Assembly: GCA_947095535.1 (NCBI GenBank)
Contig: OX352774.1
Coordinates: 240,833,825-240,897,824, forward strand
Source: Poecilobothrus nobilitatus
Taxonomy: Eukaryota > Arthropoda > Insecta > Diptera > Dolichopodidae
DNA length: 64,000 bases
Direction of reading: 5' to 3'
Below are positions 34,849-47,061 of this stretch, piece after piece. Made by a program: the position numbers and the translations under genes. Position 1 is the first letter of the stretch; each line of letters begins with the position of its first letter. Below the pieces are notes generated by a model. The model was not told where the DNA came from, searched no databases, and worked only from the letters and a program-made list of their open reading frames with translations.

Positions 34849-36808
34849 CTTTAAAAAAAAAAAAAATTTTTATTTAGAAAATAATTTTTATTAATAGTTA
34901 TAAAATTATATTGAATTTCTTTTTAACAAAGCAATGTAAGATCTTTTTTTAAAAATATTTAATACCTAAAAATAAGAACTAATGGACATTAAAACAAGAC
35001 AAGTTATAATCCTTTTTGAAGTTTGGTTCATTATAACATCAAAGAAAGATATAAAAGTGTTGTTTTTTCGACCATAACTATTTACAATAATCATAAAATT
35101 TTATGGTATCCATACAACAATGACTCCTACTTAAATCCTTAAATTTTGATTGTAATTTCTTATTTTTCTTAAATATGACATAAACTAAATTCAGAAGTGC
35201 ACAAAAGTACCATATTATACCTCCTATTCGTGCATGTTTTTTTTTTTTTACCATCTATTCTACCATCTTTTTCTCTTTTTTTTTTGGCGTCTGTAAATGT
35301 TTTCTTTTTTGTATTTTAAAATTGTTTTTTTTTTTAATTTTGGTAAAGATGATGAAAAAATCAAAATTTTTTGTTTCTTTTTGGCTTTTTAAATTTTTTC
35401 CTTGTACAATTCGTTTACGTCTCTGATGGAAAGTTCAGTACAAGAAAAATCAAAAATAAAAATCTTTCACATAGTTCAAAAGTGCATTTCTACCTTAAGG
35501 AAAAAACATTTTTTTTCTCCTTTATTTTTCTTTCAGTGAAATGAACAATAGAAAAATATGGTATTTTCTTTTTGTTCTGAGTGAACCCTTAAGCAATGCA
35601 AATATTAGAAAAAAAAGAGGGATTGCAAGCAAGCAGCAGGAGTGATAAAGAAAATAAAAATTAACTTTTACTAGTACTTACTTACATTTTTACAAATAAA
35701 GAAAACAATAAAAATTAAAAAAAAAACTTGAATTATGCTTGATTATTTTTAAGGATATTTTTTTTCTATCATCTTTTTTTCTTAGGATAATTTTCAATTT
35801 GTTCACTTTTTCATTTTCTTAAAAAAAAAACAAAAAAAAGATAAAATCTTAAAAAAAAATTTTCATGACTATTTTAAAAACAAAAATTATTATTTTTTTT
35901 TAAGAAAAGACTGAAAAATTATTTTATTTGTTAGATATAATAAAAATATTTTAATAATTAAATAACTCAAAATTCACAGAGTCAAATATACTCGTATTAT
36001 AAAATTTTTATTGAAACTCTAAAAAATCTGAAAGCTGAACTCAAAAATAATTATCTCCCATAATTCTTAAATTTTTCCAATCTCGACCATTCCCTCAATA
36101 TTTTTCCTATATTCTTATCCCGAAAATCGAACTGTACATTTGTATGAAAGGTCTATTCTATTTGTATTAAAGTTTGCCTGTAAAGGGATTGCTGTTGACT
36201 GGTAAAAGTACTAACTTTGTGCAGGTATGCAGGTATCTGGATGTTTAATGTTTTCATCGTTACACGTAAAAAAAATTTGTATAATGTTGGAGAAATGGAG
36301 AAACAAGAAGATTGAGAATCAAGACCTAATTGAAACAATGTTTTAATATGTAAGCTTCAGTAACAGGTTTAATTCAGCTACAGCTATTTAGCTATTAGCT
36401 AATTCAGCTATTTAGTTTAATTCAGCTACATGTAAAATTTAGTTGGAAAAAAATATTTAGTAAAGAGTAAAATTATTTTAAACCTGTAAGATATAAGAAA
36501 ACCCTGAAAAGGAAGTTGATCAGAAAACATAAATCCGCAAAACCAAGACGAACTTACGTCTCATTAAACTTCACTTTTCCAGTAATTTTAAAAATTAATA
36601 AGACTTTATTTTTAGTCACTTAAAAAAAAACTCATTGTAACTCAAGGACTATCGATGACTAAATACAATAACTAAATAATTAACTAAAGAACTGAGATTA
36701 CAGAAATTGGAGAGCAATTAGTGTTAGTGAGTAATGTTTAAAAATGTTTAATTAATGTTTAAAAAATATCATAATACAGAAAAGTTTGTTTTTATATCAT
36801 TAATATAA

Positions 36809-36834
36809 AAATAAGAGGAAAAGGCCTCTTATCT
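36809..36834. repeat. Small inverted repeat
   Basis: ATAAGAGG and CCTCTTAT form a perfect 8-bp stem near 36811-36832. A second CCTCTTAT lies about 40 bp further, preceded by AAGATAAGAAAAT. No function is assigned. Confidence 0.4.
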
Positions 36835-38130
36835 TCCTGATAATGAAGATAAGAAAATAAAGAAAATAAGCCTCTTATTTTCCTGTAATTATTTGATGAA
36901 TAAAAGAGATATTGGTGACTAATTTACTAGTAGAAAAGGAATAAAGATTGGTAATCATTTTATATATGAGGATAAAATAATTGTATCAGACAATAATAAA
37001 TTTCTTAAAACAAAACGCAGAAACCCTTTCTGAACTTATTTAATTCTCGCAATATTAACTCCCATTTATAACAAATGATCAGTCTGGTCAGTCTGGTCAA
37101 GCGAGGCGAAACGAAAATTGATCTTACATAAATCATATAAAGATGTTTTATTATATATAAAGATCTATAAATTCCTTAAATCAACCAATAATAAAACCCA
37201 ATGTGAAATTGCCCTTATTAATATTCAATTAACTGAAAAAATTTTCAATTAATTTCTAGATTAAAATAAATTTTTCATACTTTTTCTTTTCTTTTATATT
37301 ACCAGTTTTGATTTTTCAAAACTGAAAGTAAAAAAATTCCAAAAAAAGTAATAGTACAAAATAAGAAAATGAGCAATCAACAATAAATAAAAAAAAAAAA
37401 CATTACCATCGTCCTTTACGTACTATACTGAAGTAGAAGAAATTTTTTGTTTTTTTTTTATAATTTTTAAGTATCCTTAAAATTTAAATAAAATATTTGT
37501 TATATAAAAAAAAAATCCTGTTCCTGGCACTACACAGTACTTTATAATGCAAATAAATTTCAACTAAAGCAAAAGAAAAAAGAAAATGGAATTTATTGTT
37601 GTTTTACATGCTGTCAAGTGGTAAAGCCGGAAGATACGGGAGTTGATTATTACAAATTAGATTTATTACAATATTATCTTTTGGAACATAACAAAACAAA
37701 AAAAGAACATTGGAAATTAAACTAAACTTTTTGTTAAAACTAATTTTTTTAAATTTTAGAAATTTTTATTTTAAATTTTGAGAATTTTAATTATTATTAT
37801 AATGGGTAGAGTAGTAACTAAACTGATTCTGTAATAAACAGAAAATTTTCAAAAATTTTAAATATTTTAAAAATTGATAACTATATAAATAGAGAATTGT
37901 TTAGAGAATTAATCTCAATTATTACGCATGAATAAATCAAATTAAAAAAAAAAAAAAAAAAAATAAGTTTTAAGGAAAATTACAAGTTTTTTGAAGTTTT
38001 TAAAAAAGTTTTGTAATTAATCTTCGAAGAATAACCGAAATACTTTTTTTTATGTATCTTCAAAATTAAAAATTCAAAACAAAGGTAATTAAACTGTTAC
38101 TGTTTAAAGAAATTAAAAAAAAAAACAAAA

Positions 38131-38827
38131 AACAAGGTAGAATTAAAACCAACGATTTTTAAAGACCCACACAATTTCAAAAAGCCAATATAAACAGTTT
38201 AGAAAAAAGTGACTTGTACCAAAATTTTAATTTATCTTGAAATTTTGAAAAAGATTGAAGAAATTCAATTTTAAGGAAATTCTATGTAAAATTAAGTAAA
38301 CCATTAACACATGTAAAATTATAATGTTAAAGTTTTTATTGAAAAAATTAATACAGATGGTTAAGTTAGAGGTGTTTAAAAATAGCACATTTTAAATTTT
38401 TTATCTATAATAGGTTATAAACAGGGCATAATACAAAAACAGTTTTCTGAGGTAACTTATGCTAATTTTAAAACATCCTTTTTTCTGTTAATTTTAATTT
38501 ATAAATGATCCTTTTTCTCTTGGTGTTTTTAAATTGAAAAAATGTTGACCTGGCAAATACATATGAGCTTTTAAGTTATTTAGATAAATACACTTTTCTA
38601 ATTAAATTTTTTACAAACTTTGAGGGGCTGTAGTTCCGTATTGGGTAAGGCTACATAAAACTGCTATTCTTCAACATTATTTTTTTAAAAGACGTATCCA
38701 TAATTGAAATTGGTCTATCTTAATGGTATAGAAACTTTGTAAATCAAGTTTTATAAACAGAACGGACGGACTAAATGAAACTAATGAACAAATTTTTCAA
38801 ATTTTCTTTTGAAAATGGTGCTTAAAG
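38131..38827 (-). repeat. R1 repeat copy
   Basis: It starts AACAAGGTAGAATTAAAACC, continues AACGATTTTTAAAGACCCAC, and ends near AAAATGGTGCTTAAAG. The middle includes AGAGGTGTTTAAAAATAGCA, TTTGAGGGGCTGTAGTTCCG and a short GGACGGAC remnant of the TCCG run. It is diverged relative to the copy at 44.8 kb. Confidence 0.75.
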
Positions 38828-39646
38828 TAAAGAGAACAAAGCGACATAAGTATTTTCATTTTAAAACAGAATCATTTACATTATGTTAGGCTTTTTTGAA
38901 TGTTTGGTGAATCAATGTGAAAAACTAATGTTTAGATATGAATTAATTTTTTTATTTAAGTTAATTTGAACCAAAAAAGTTTTGTTTTAATATGAGGCTT
39001 CCACAATTTATTTTAAAACTTTTTTTTATTAATAGTTTCATTTTTATTTTTAATTTACAAAAATATCACCAAAAAAAAAATATATATATATATTTTCTTT
39101 TCATTTAACTATTTAATTACTATCTATATTAATTTTCCTACCTCTTCTGATATCCTTATTTAAATTTTTAAAAATTTAATTAAAATTATTAAGACAATTT
39201 TTCTCAATTTTTAATTATCTATTTAATTGTATCTATAAATATTACTAAAATACAAATGCGAAACCAAACAACAAAAATAAAATGTAAAATATCTATTTCA
39301 ATGTCTCCCTATTTTTTTTATATTTCTTTATATAAAATAACAGACGTGCTTAAATTTTGTAATTTTTCACTGTCAAAGTGCAAAATTTTCCAATGAAAAA
39401 GTCCATCAAATTTATTATGTATAAGAAATTTGTTGTAAAAAAAACTTTTCCTCAAAAAAAAAAAAACCCGAATCTTATATAATAAATATTTTAATAATGG
39501 AAAATGAATTAATTTAATTTTTTTTTTTCTTTTTGACTATTTTAGTTTTTTGTTGCTTGCTTTTTTTTGTTGTTATTTAATTAAAATCAAAAACTTTTTC
39601 AAAGGTAATTAATGCTTTTAATTACATTGGCAAATTTGATCTCCTA

Positions 39647-39662
39647 CCTAACCTAACCTAAA
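39647..39662 (+). repeat. Short CCTAA tandem
   Basis: Three consecutive CCTAA units. This is the complement of the common arthropod telomere unit TTAGG, but the run is so short that chance is the simplest explanation. Confidence 0.6.
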
Positions 39663-39982
39663 TTTTTTTTTTTTTACTTTGTTTTTAAAAGAGAATTTAT
39701 AATGGAAAAATGGAAAAACAAGTTTTAAATTAAAATGTTATACTTATCTATCAATAAATTGAGATTATAGAAAATTATAGGAATAATTTTATTTATTTAA
39801 AGAAAATTCAAATTTAATCATGATATTTTCAATATACTAAAATAGGATTATACAGGATTAAATTGTAGAAGATTGTGTCAACTGCGTATGATACCCGAAC
39901 AAATATAATTAATATATATGTTATTTCCATTCAATTTTTACAAAATTTTAGATACTTTGTTATTTTTTTTTTTCAAATTTTC

Positions 39983-40033
39983 ATTCTTATAAGAAGCATA
40001 TAGAGTATAGCATTCAATTCTTATAAGAAGCAT
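39983..40033 (+). repeat. Duplicated palindromic 17-mer
   Basis: ATTCTTATAAGAAGCAT occurs at 39983-39999 and at 40017-40033, and each contains the 12-bp palindrome TTCTTATAAGAA. This could be a small local duplication. Confidence 0.7.
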
Positions 40034-40129
40034 CCACTAAGTCAAAGAGTATTTATATTTGGCTAAACTTCAGTTTCTAAAATTATTAATTTCATTAAAC
40101 TGCAGATTATTCTATTGTACACTTAGTTT

Positions 40130-40435
40130 ATTTTAGAAATTGAGTTATTTTTATATAAAAACAGAAATTGTATGGCAGAAACTCGAACTCACCTGTTGAA
40201 ATTATTTAATTTCAAAACTGATACTTATAAAAAAAAAATTTCTGAATTTCATCTATATTATTTTTGAGTTGTTGTGTGAACAGACAAACAGCCGGAGAAA
40301 TGGAAGCATACTATCGAAATCGATTTAGAATTCAATCCTGAGCAAGGACATATATAATTTTCTATATCTAACTTATCTTTTTTAATGTGTTGCAAACCTA
40401 ATGGCTAATTTGTTATACCCTATACGATTTTAAAA
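40130..40435 (-). repeat. Diverged R2 repeat fragment
   Basis: AGAAATTGTATGGCAGAAAC and CTCGAACTC match the R2 module at 14.37 kb. Further right come a degraded TCCG region and GCTAATTTGTTATACCCTA, in the same order as the R2 copy at 14.0-14.66 kb. Confidence 0.6.
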
Positions 40436-40659
40436 AGCAAAAATTTAACATAATAATAATTAAAAGCAATAATCTACAATTTAAGTAAAATTCTTAATTC
40501 TACAAAAAGGAAAATTCTGAATTTTTATTTAAATAAAAACAAAAAGAAAATTGTAAGAAGGTAGACCAGATTTTTTATGTACAAGTTAATTTGCTTTTCA
40601 ATGATGAAACTCTTTCAAGTTTACTATAGGTAAAGCTTACTTCTAAGGAAGTTGGAAAG

Positions 40660-40984
40660 CAATCAATGTAACGTTATGTAGCAAAATTAAAAAGTACATT
40701 TTATTCATTTATTGCATTTGTTGCAAAAATTAATGTCAATTTAAAAGATCAGTTAGAGTTTATAAAAACATACAGGTGCCCACGTTGTCGTTACTATAAA
40801 GCTAACTATTTAATTATTAATTTTTGACTCCTAATAGTTCTTAAACAGGAGAAAGTACAAAAATTTTTCTAAGGTAACTTATACTTGTTCTCAAAGATTA
40901 TCACCCTCTTAATAGAGTTTTAAACGAAAAGCAATACTGTAATTTAAACAGGATAGAAATTTTATAAACAAAAGGACGGTCAAA
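40660..40984 (-). repeat. Partial R1 repeat copy
   Basis: It contains ACAGGTGCCCACG, GACTCCTAATAGTTCTTAAA and AAGGTAACTTATACTTGTTC in the order of the inverse R1 core, and ends in a reduced GGACGGTC run. It directly abuts the next R1 copy. Confidence 0.6.
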
Positions 40985-41660
40985 CAACAAGGTAAGTATG
41001 TAAAACCGTAGATTTTTATAGACGAATATTTTTTAAAAACAATAAATACATTTTAGATTTTGTACAAAAATTTATAATTTTAAATTTTTTTTACTTTTAA
41101 GGAAATCTTAATAATTAAGAAAAGCTATTGAAACTTGTAAAAATATAATATTACGTACAGCATTAAATTTTGTGTTTTATATTAAGCAAATATTTGCACA
41201 GATGTCTAAAATAGAAAATTAGCAAGCTTTGACTCCATAATAGCTCCTTAATAGTTTAAGTATACATTTTTTTTTCTGAATAAGCGTATATTTGTCTTTT
41301 CAAAAGTTATGAAAAATAATAAGATCCAGTAAAATTAATTGAGAACTGTCGGGTAAAGGAACACTAAAAGTAATATGTACATTTTAGGCACATATTATTT
41401 TAGCATATCTATAAATCTTAAAATTATTTAATAGAAGTTAAGACATAATAATTTGAAAATAGGGACATTTTCCAACTTTGAGGGATAGTAGTTCGGTAAT
41501 GGTTGGAACTACAAAAAAAAGATCTTATACAAATTTAATTTTTAAAAAAAAACTCTTCAATGAATAACATTACATTATTCTATCTTACACATGGATGATG
41601 TTTTGGCAACCAATTAATGGACCAATTAATGAAAAATAGGACGGTCAAAGTGCTAATAAT
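40985..41660 (-). repeat. R1 repeat copy
   Basis: It starts AACAAGGTAAG, continues AAACCGTAGATTTTT, and ends near GTCAAAGTGCTAAT. It includes GATGTCTAAAATAGAAAATT and TTTGAGGGATAGTAGTTCGG in the expected order. It is diverged. Confidence 0.65.
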
Positions 41661-42702
41661 TAATTTTTTGATAACTTATTCAAATTAATTGTTGTATTTA
41701 TTATTTCTGTACTAAATAAGTAATTTTAAATTTTTAAAACTTTTCAAGAATTAAAACTGATCAACATTATTATTTTGTGATTACAAAAAATATAAAATAG
41801 AACATCGTTTTTTTTTAATTATACAATTTGATTAAAATCAAATTAATTTAAATTAAAATGCCAAAATGTAAATTTTTAAAATGAAAAAATTTTTAATTAA
41901 CTTATTTGATATGCAAAAATTTTATTTTAATGATTTTTAAAACTAACGTCATCGTGTAAATACATATACACTATACATTAACTGATGAATAAATGAAAAA
42001 AAGTTAAATATATACAAAATGTTTTAATGTATATACAACATAAATCTTAGTGTCTTTGCATTTAAAATTAGAATTTCTCGTTGTAATACGAATCAAAAAA
42101 AAAAAAAAAAAAACAGCAAGGTATAATGAACCTTATTGAGAAACTAAAAATATTTTTATCTTTAAAAAATTACTTTGAAGATATTTAAAATAAGCGCAAT
42201 AGAAAACAAAAAAAAGTATAATGATGCTTTTAAATTTTAGAATTACATTTTTACAGTTAACAAGCATAAAAAATATGAGATATTATAAAACTGACAAATA
42301 ATAAATTATGTAAATAAGTGTTAGTGTCCTCTGTCTCTTTTTTTTTTTATTTTTTCTGCTTTTCATTAAATATTATGTTTCATTTAATTTTAAATACCGT
42401 TATTCTTTTAATTCAAATTTTTTTTTATTTATTTTTTTTTTTTTTTTGTGAAATGAAAACTAAGTTGTTTTTCAAATGTTAAACATCATAACTTCTTTCA
42501 TTTTGTTTTTCTCTGTCATTACCATTTTTATCTTTCATTTGTTTTTTTGCTATTTGTTATTTTGTTCGTATTCACCTTCAAATTAAATCCGTTAGATTAA
42601 ATTGCAAAATTTAAGTTTGCTTTGAATATTTTAAAGAACATGCATACTACATACATGTGTATTTATTGAAAAAAACAACAATAAGAAAACTATTAAAAGT
42701 CC

Positions 42703-43985
42703 TTTTTAGCACATAAAAAAAAAAAAAAATTAAAAAATGTACTTATTAATTTTAAATTGTCTGAACAACGAAATTTTACGCATGAATTTGGTAAAATAAC
42801 TTTTTTATCTAGCTCCATTCATTACGCAGATTCTGATTAACAAATTTTGCAATCTAAAAACGCCGAATTGTAGGATATGTTTTTAAGCTTTATAAATCAT
42901 AATCAAAATTATACAATTTTTTACAAGTTGGTATTTAAATTTACCGTTATGTGAAAACAAGATTTTGGAAGATTTTGTTTTTTTATAACTCCAGCATGCT
43001 TCTAGTTACAATCTTGAAATTTTTGGAGAAGAAAGATCTTTCTTTATAATACATTGCGCGTGAAGCAATTTTTGCAAAAATTTTCATGGAGACCACGGCC
43101 TAGAAATTCATATAATGGTTTTTTTAAGTTAGTTATGTAACAGTTCCACATGATTTTCGACAAATTTTAGTAATTTGTTTATTAATTTTTTAATATCATT
43201 CATATTTGAATTTTTCGATTGATAATAGATGACGATATTATAAATAATATTGTAACTGATACCAATATATACTCATATGCTGACCAAGCTATACTAAAAC
43301 AACCACAAACGAACCACGGAAAGTCTAATAAATGAATTTCCAACAATTCCGATGAAATTGAAAAACTTTTTGATTTGACGAAACTTGTGGACGAGACTTG
43401 TAAAACTGAGCTCGATTGCAAATCAAAGGTATCTACAAGACGAGTGGGTTCCAGCTATTGTAATATCGAGCAATTGATTTCAATTTTTATTTTGATGTAT
43501 TTCAGTAATAATGCAAACCTTCTTCTAAATAAAGGAAGAACGCGATGCATTTTGAAAAAACAAAAATCGAGTCGTCGGCATCCTTGTTAGAATACGAATG
43601 CCATATATCCATTAAACGACTTGTCTCCATATGAAACTTAAATTTCATTCAAATATGAATGATGTGGCATGCAAAGCGTTAAGAGCTATTAGGAGTAATA
43701 AATATAAATTTGCCACTTTTAGACAGCTGTACAAATGTTTTGATAGTAAAATGCAAAAATTAAAGAATTGTATTTTTACATTTGCTAACAGCTTTTCTTA
43801 GTCATATGGAGTTTTCTTAAAAATAAAAAAATAGTACCTCTTGATTTTTCACAAGCTTTTTTTATTTATAACATTTTAAGAAAATTTACAAATTAAGTCA
43901 TAATAAATTCTAAACTATTTTTATTGCCTTTTAAAAAATGTGCACCTTTAAAAACCTTTAATTTTACATTCTGCCATGTTTTTTT
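42703..43985 (+). repeat. R1 repeat copy interrupted by a 0.6-kb insertion
   Basis: It begins CTTTTTAGCACATAA and ends near TTTTACATTCTGCCATGTT. The core motif TTTACCGTTATGTGAAAAC is at about 42940. At about 43060 the R1 order breaks, and it resumes near 43675 with TTAAGAGCTATTAGGAG. The sequence between is unrelated to other R1 copies and less A/T-rich. Confidence 0.75.
43060..43675 (+). other. Insertion in R1 with decayed coding-like sequence
   Basis: The plus strand reads DDIINNIVTDTNIYSYADQA around 43229-43288. After a stop comes SDEIEKLFDLTKLVDETCKT, continuing to about 43590. The minus strand is open over 43200-43421. I do not recognise a family. The first segment faintly resembles a piggyBac-type transposase segment, but no catalytic motif is visible. 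It is best read as a broken mobile-element piece. Confidence 0.35.
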
Positions 43986-44791
43986 TTTAATCGCACAAAG
44001 ATGTCTTAATTTAAAATAGTATACAAAATAATAAACAGAAATGCACAACAAAACAGATTTATAAAAACAAAAATAATAAAAAAAAAAAATTAATGCCCGA
44101 ATGTCAAGGCTATATTAGAAACTGCATTTCAAAATTTCATTCCATTGTTTCTCATATTTCCCGCCGTCATCAACATCATAATAATTTGTTTTTCATTTTT
44201 TGTTTTTTTTTTTTGTTGCATGTCTAAATTACAAAGCTCACCCCTTTCTATTTAAGTTGCCTTTTTGTTTTTTTTTTCTTTGACTTTGTAATGAAGAAAA
44301 AACAAGTGAAAGAGAATGAATGACAAATGAAAATGATAAAAACAAAACTGGTCAAAAACAAAACAAGAGCAAAAAACGGTAAAAAAGTATTTAATTGACG
44401 CATCTGAAGGTTCTGAAAAAATGAAATTATTTCTCAACAAAATTCTAAAATTAAAGGACAGCTCAAAAAACGAAAAAATTAAAGAAAAAAACAAAAATAA
44501 AAACAAGAACAAAAACAAAAACGGAAGTACTGGGTGGGTTGTTATTAAATCAGTGACCTAAAAAACAAAGACAATATAGAAGAAAATTCTCACTTTTCTT
44601 CAGTGTGTTGTTTTATTTTTATTTTTTTTTTGTAAAAATTACATTCACTGAAAGTGAAATAAATAAAAAAAGTTTTTTTGATTCTCTTAAATTATTCTCA
44701 GATCCTTGATTTTGAGTTTTTGGTTCTTTTTTTTTTGTATTTAAAATTATATTGTTTTCAAAGATTTAATATTTAAAAGAATATAAACAAG

Positions 44792-45608
44792 AGAGAATGT
44801 AAGCCAACGGTTTTTAGAAGCGCACATTTCCAAAACTCAATACAAACTGTTTAGAACTGTGACTTTTGTTTAGAATTGGCACAAAAATTTGAAAATTTCA
44901 TGTAATAAGAAAAAACGTGAAATTAGGACATTTTTGAAATTTTAGAGGGCCGTAAGTCCGGAATCCTATATAACTAAGAAAAACCGTTAACACACATAAA
45001 AATATATTATTAAACCTTTAATTTTCATGTCTTGCCGAAGAAAAATTTTTACAGGTGTCTAAAAATAGCAAATTTTTAATTTTTGAGGTATAATAACTCT
45101 TAAAGAAGGGGTGCTACCAAAAAATTTTTTGAGGAGACTTATACTAATTCTAAAAGTTCTTTCTTGTCTCAAAATTTTATCCGATTCCTATCTAAAGGCG
45201 TGCCGGAGTTATAAAAGTAGAAAAATCATGCAAAATTTGGTTTTCACATAACGGTAAATTTAAATACTAAATTTAAAAAAATTGTATAATTTTGATATTA
45301 ATTAACAAAGTTAAAAACAATACCTGTCAAATAACGTTTTCAGATTGAAAAAAATCTAAGCAGAACATAAGATATATACATTTAAAAATAGGGCTTTTTC
45401 AAAGTTTGAGGGGCTGCAGCTCCGTAATGGATGGGGCTACATGAAAAAGTTGTTCCACAAAATTATTTATTTTTTATGAGACTTATCTATGGTTAAAATT
45501 TCTTTTCTCTATCTTTAACGGTGTAGAAGTTTTATAAACAGACGGATGGACGGACGGATAGAGTGAAACTAATTAGCACATTTTTTTTAAATTTTTTTGC
45601 TAAAAAAA
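44792..45608 (-). repeat. R1 repeat copy, single-unit form
   Basis: This is the cleanest single-unit R1: AGAATGTAAGCCAACGGTTT at its left end and AATTAGCACATTTTTTTTAA near its right end. Between lie the reverse complements of the (GTCC)n run, of ATTTACCGTTATGTGA and of CATAACTCCGGCACGCC. It aligns in order, inverted, with 2808-4618 apart from the extra tandem units there. Confidence 0.85.
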
Positions 45609-46152
45609 CATGTAGAGACTGGATTTGTGGTATATTTTGTCTATTTCGTGGGTTTTAAACGAAAATTACTGTAAAATGAACTAAAATTGAATTTAAGATT
45701 TTTCATTAGATGACTTTAGAAGGTTTTTTAGAAAGACTTTAATAATTTCCTGGTGAAAAATTTTCAAATTTTTGCTTCAAATTTAGCGGAATCGGCAATA
45801 TTCCATCAACTTTTGCTTTATAAACCTATAAAAAAATTTACAAAAAACGGTTTGACATTCCTTACGTAACTAACTTAATTTACTAAACTTTAAATTTTTG
45901 TTGTTTTAATTCATATTTTCGTTCCTTTCTTATTATTTTATATTTGTTTATACAGTGTAGTTTTTTTTTGTGTATTCTAATCTTTTTTATTTTTTATTTT
46001 TTGTAAAAAAAAACTTAGCCTTAAAAAATCAAAATTATATCTTAAGAGAAAACTTAACCTAATGCACTTAAAACTAAAAAATAAAACTTAACTACTTCTA
46101 ACCTAAAACTTAAAACTACTTTGTAGTTACCTACTATATTCTATTACTTCAA

Positions 46153-47061
46153 TCACCAAAAATCAACTTTGTATCTTTTGTCTTTATTCGGCACAAACAT
46201 ATCATATTTTAGTTGATCCTCTCCTATATTTCGTGGATCAAAATTAATAATTTTACATGTAGCCCGTCTATTATAATGAAATAATATGGGGACATAATTT
46301 TGGTTTTGTATATAACCACTTTTATCAAGATATATAAAAAATTCCGGGGATACAAAACCTATTTGTAGGCTCATTATTATGTATTCATCATTATTATAAT
46401 AAACATGTGATATTAGGCCATTTGCTGTAATTCTCATAGATCTATCAAAGTGCCTGCGAATCAGATTGATAAAAAAATTGTCAAACCTGTTTATGTTTGC
46501 CAGTTTATATATAAATTTATTTGAATAATATTTTTTATAATCTGATTGTGGCGTTCTATTTTTACCAAGACAAACTCTGATGCATTTCCGTTCCGTTTTT
46601 CTAATTTTTTCCATGATACTAGCACTTATATTATACCAAATGGGTGCTCCATACGAGAGTATTGGTCTTATAATTGTTTGATATGCTATAATTTTTACTC
46701 TTGGCTGAATTGTTTTATTGTAAAATAAACCTTTTGCTGCTATTAGGGCTTTATTACTTTTGGAAATTCCATTATCAACTTGCTTAGCAAAACTCAAGTT
46801 GTGGATTAGCAAGATTCCCAAGTACTTGACTTGTTTTTTGTTCACAATATTTTCATTATTTGGAGTTTTTATTTTAAAATTTTTCCAATTCTTTTTAATA
46901 TTGTAATTTATTTTGCCTATGGTATCACGGAATAAAATTGTTTCGCATTTATTATAATTAATTTTTAAACACCAGATCTTGCAGTACTCGATTAGTTTAT
47001 TGAACATTTCTTGTGTTTTTTTTTTTGAATTTCGCATTAGGATTAAAATCTTGTTAAAATG
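46153..47061 (-). mobile_element. 5'-truncated LINE: C-terminal part of a reverse transcriptase ORF2
   Basis: A 294-codon frame (first Met at 47037, stop 46153-46155) is continuous in sequence where stops are frequent. It reads like the part of a non-LTR retrotransposon ORF2 just after the catalytic YADD, which is absent. It contains the amphipathic segment MFNKLIEYCKIWCLKINYNK, then VKYLGILLIHNLSFAKQVD, then TIIRPILSYGAPIWY, followed by a basic KTERKCIRVCLG segment. These match the RT thumb and connection region of jockey-like LINEs. The endonuclease and RT fingers/palm are missing, and an in-frame stop lies just upstream at about 47062-47064, which fits 5' truncation during target-primed insertion. 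It lies in the same orientation as Nos. A 3' UTR and tail probably extend into 45.9-46.15 kb, but I cannot define the end. Confidence 0.85.

Noticed and set aside
43229..43300. Resemblance to a piggyBac-type transposase segment
   Set aside because: Only a few residues look similar, the expected downstream motif is absent and a stop follows; too weak to name.
44252..44518. 88-codon minus frame
   Set aside because: Mostly Phe and Leu from T-rich sequence; low complexity.
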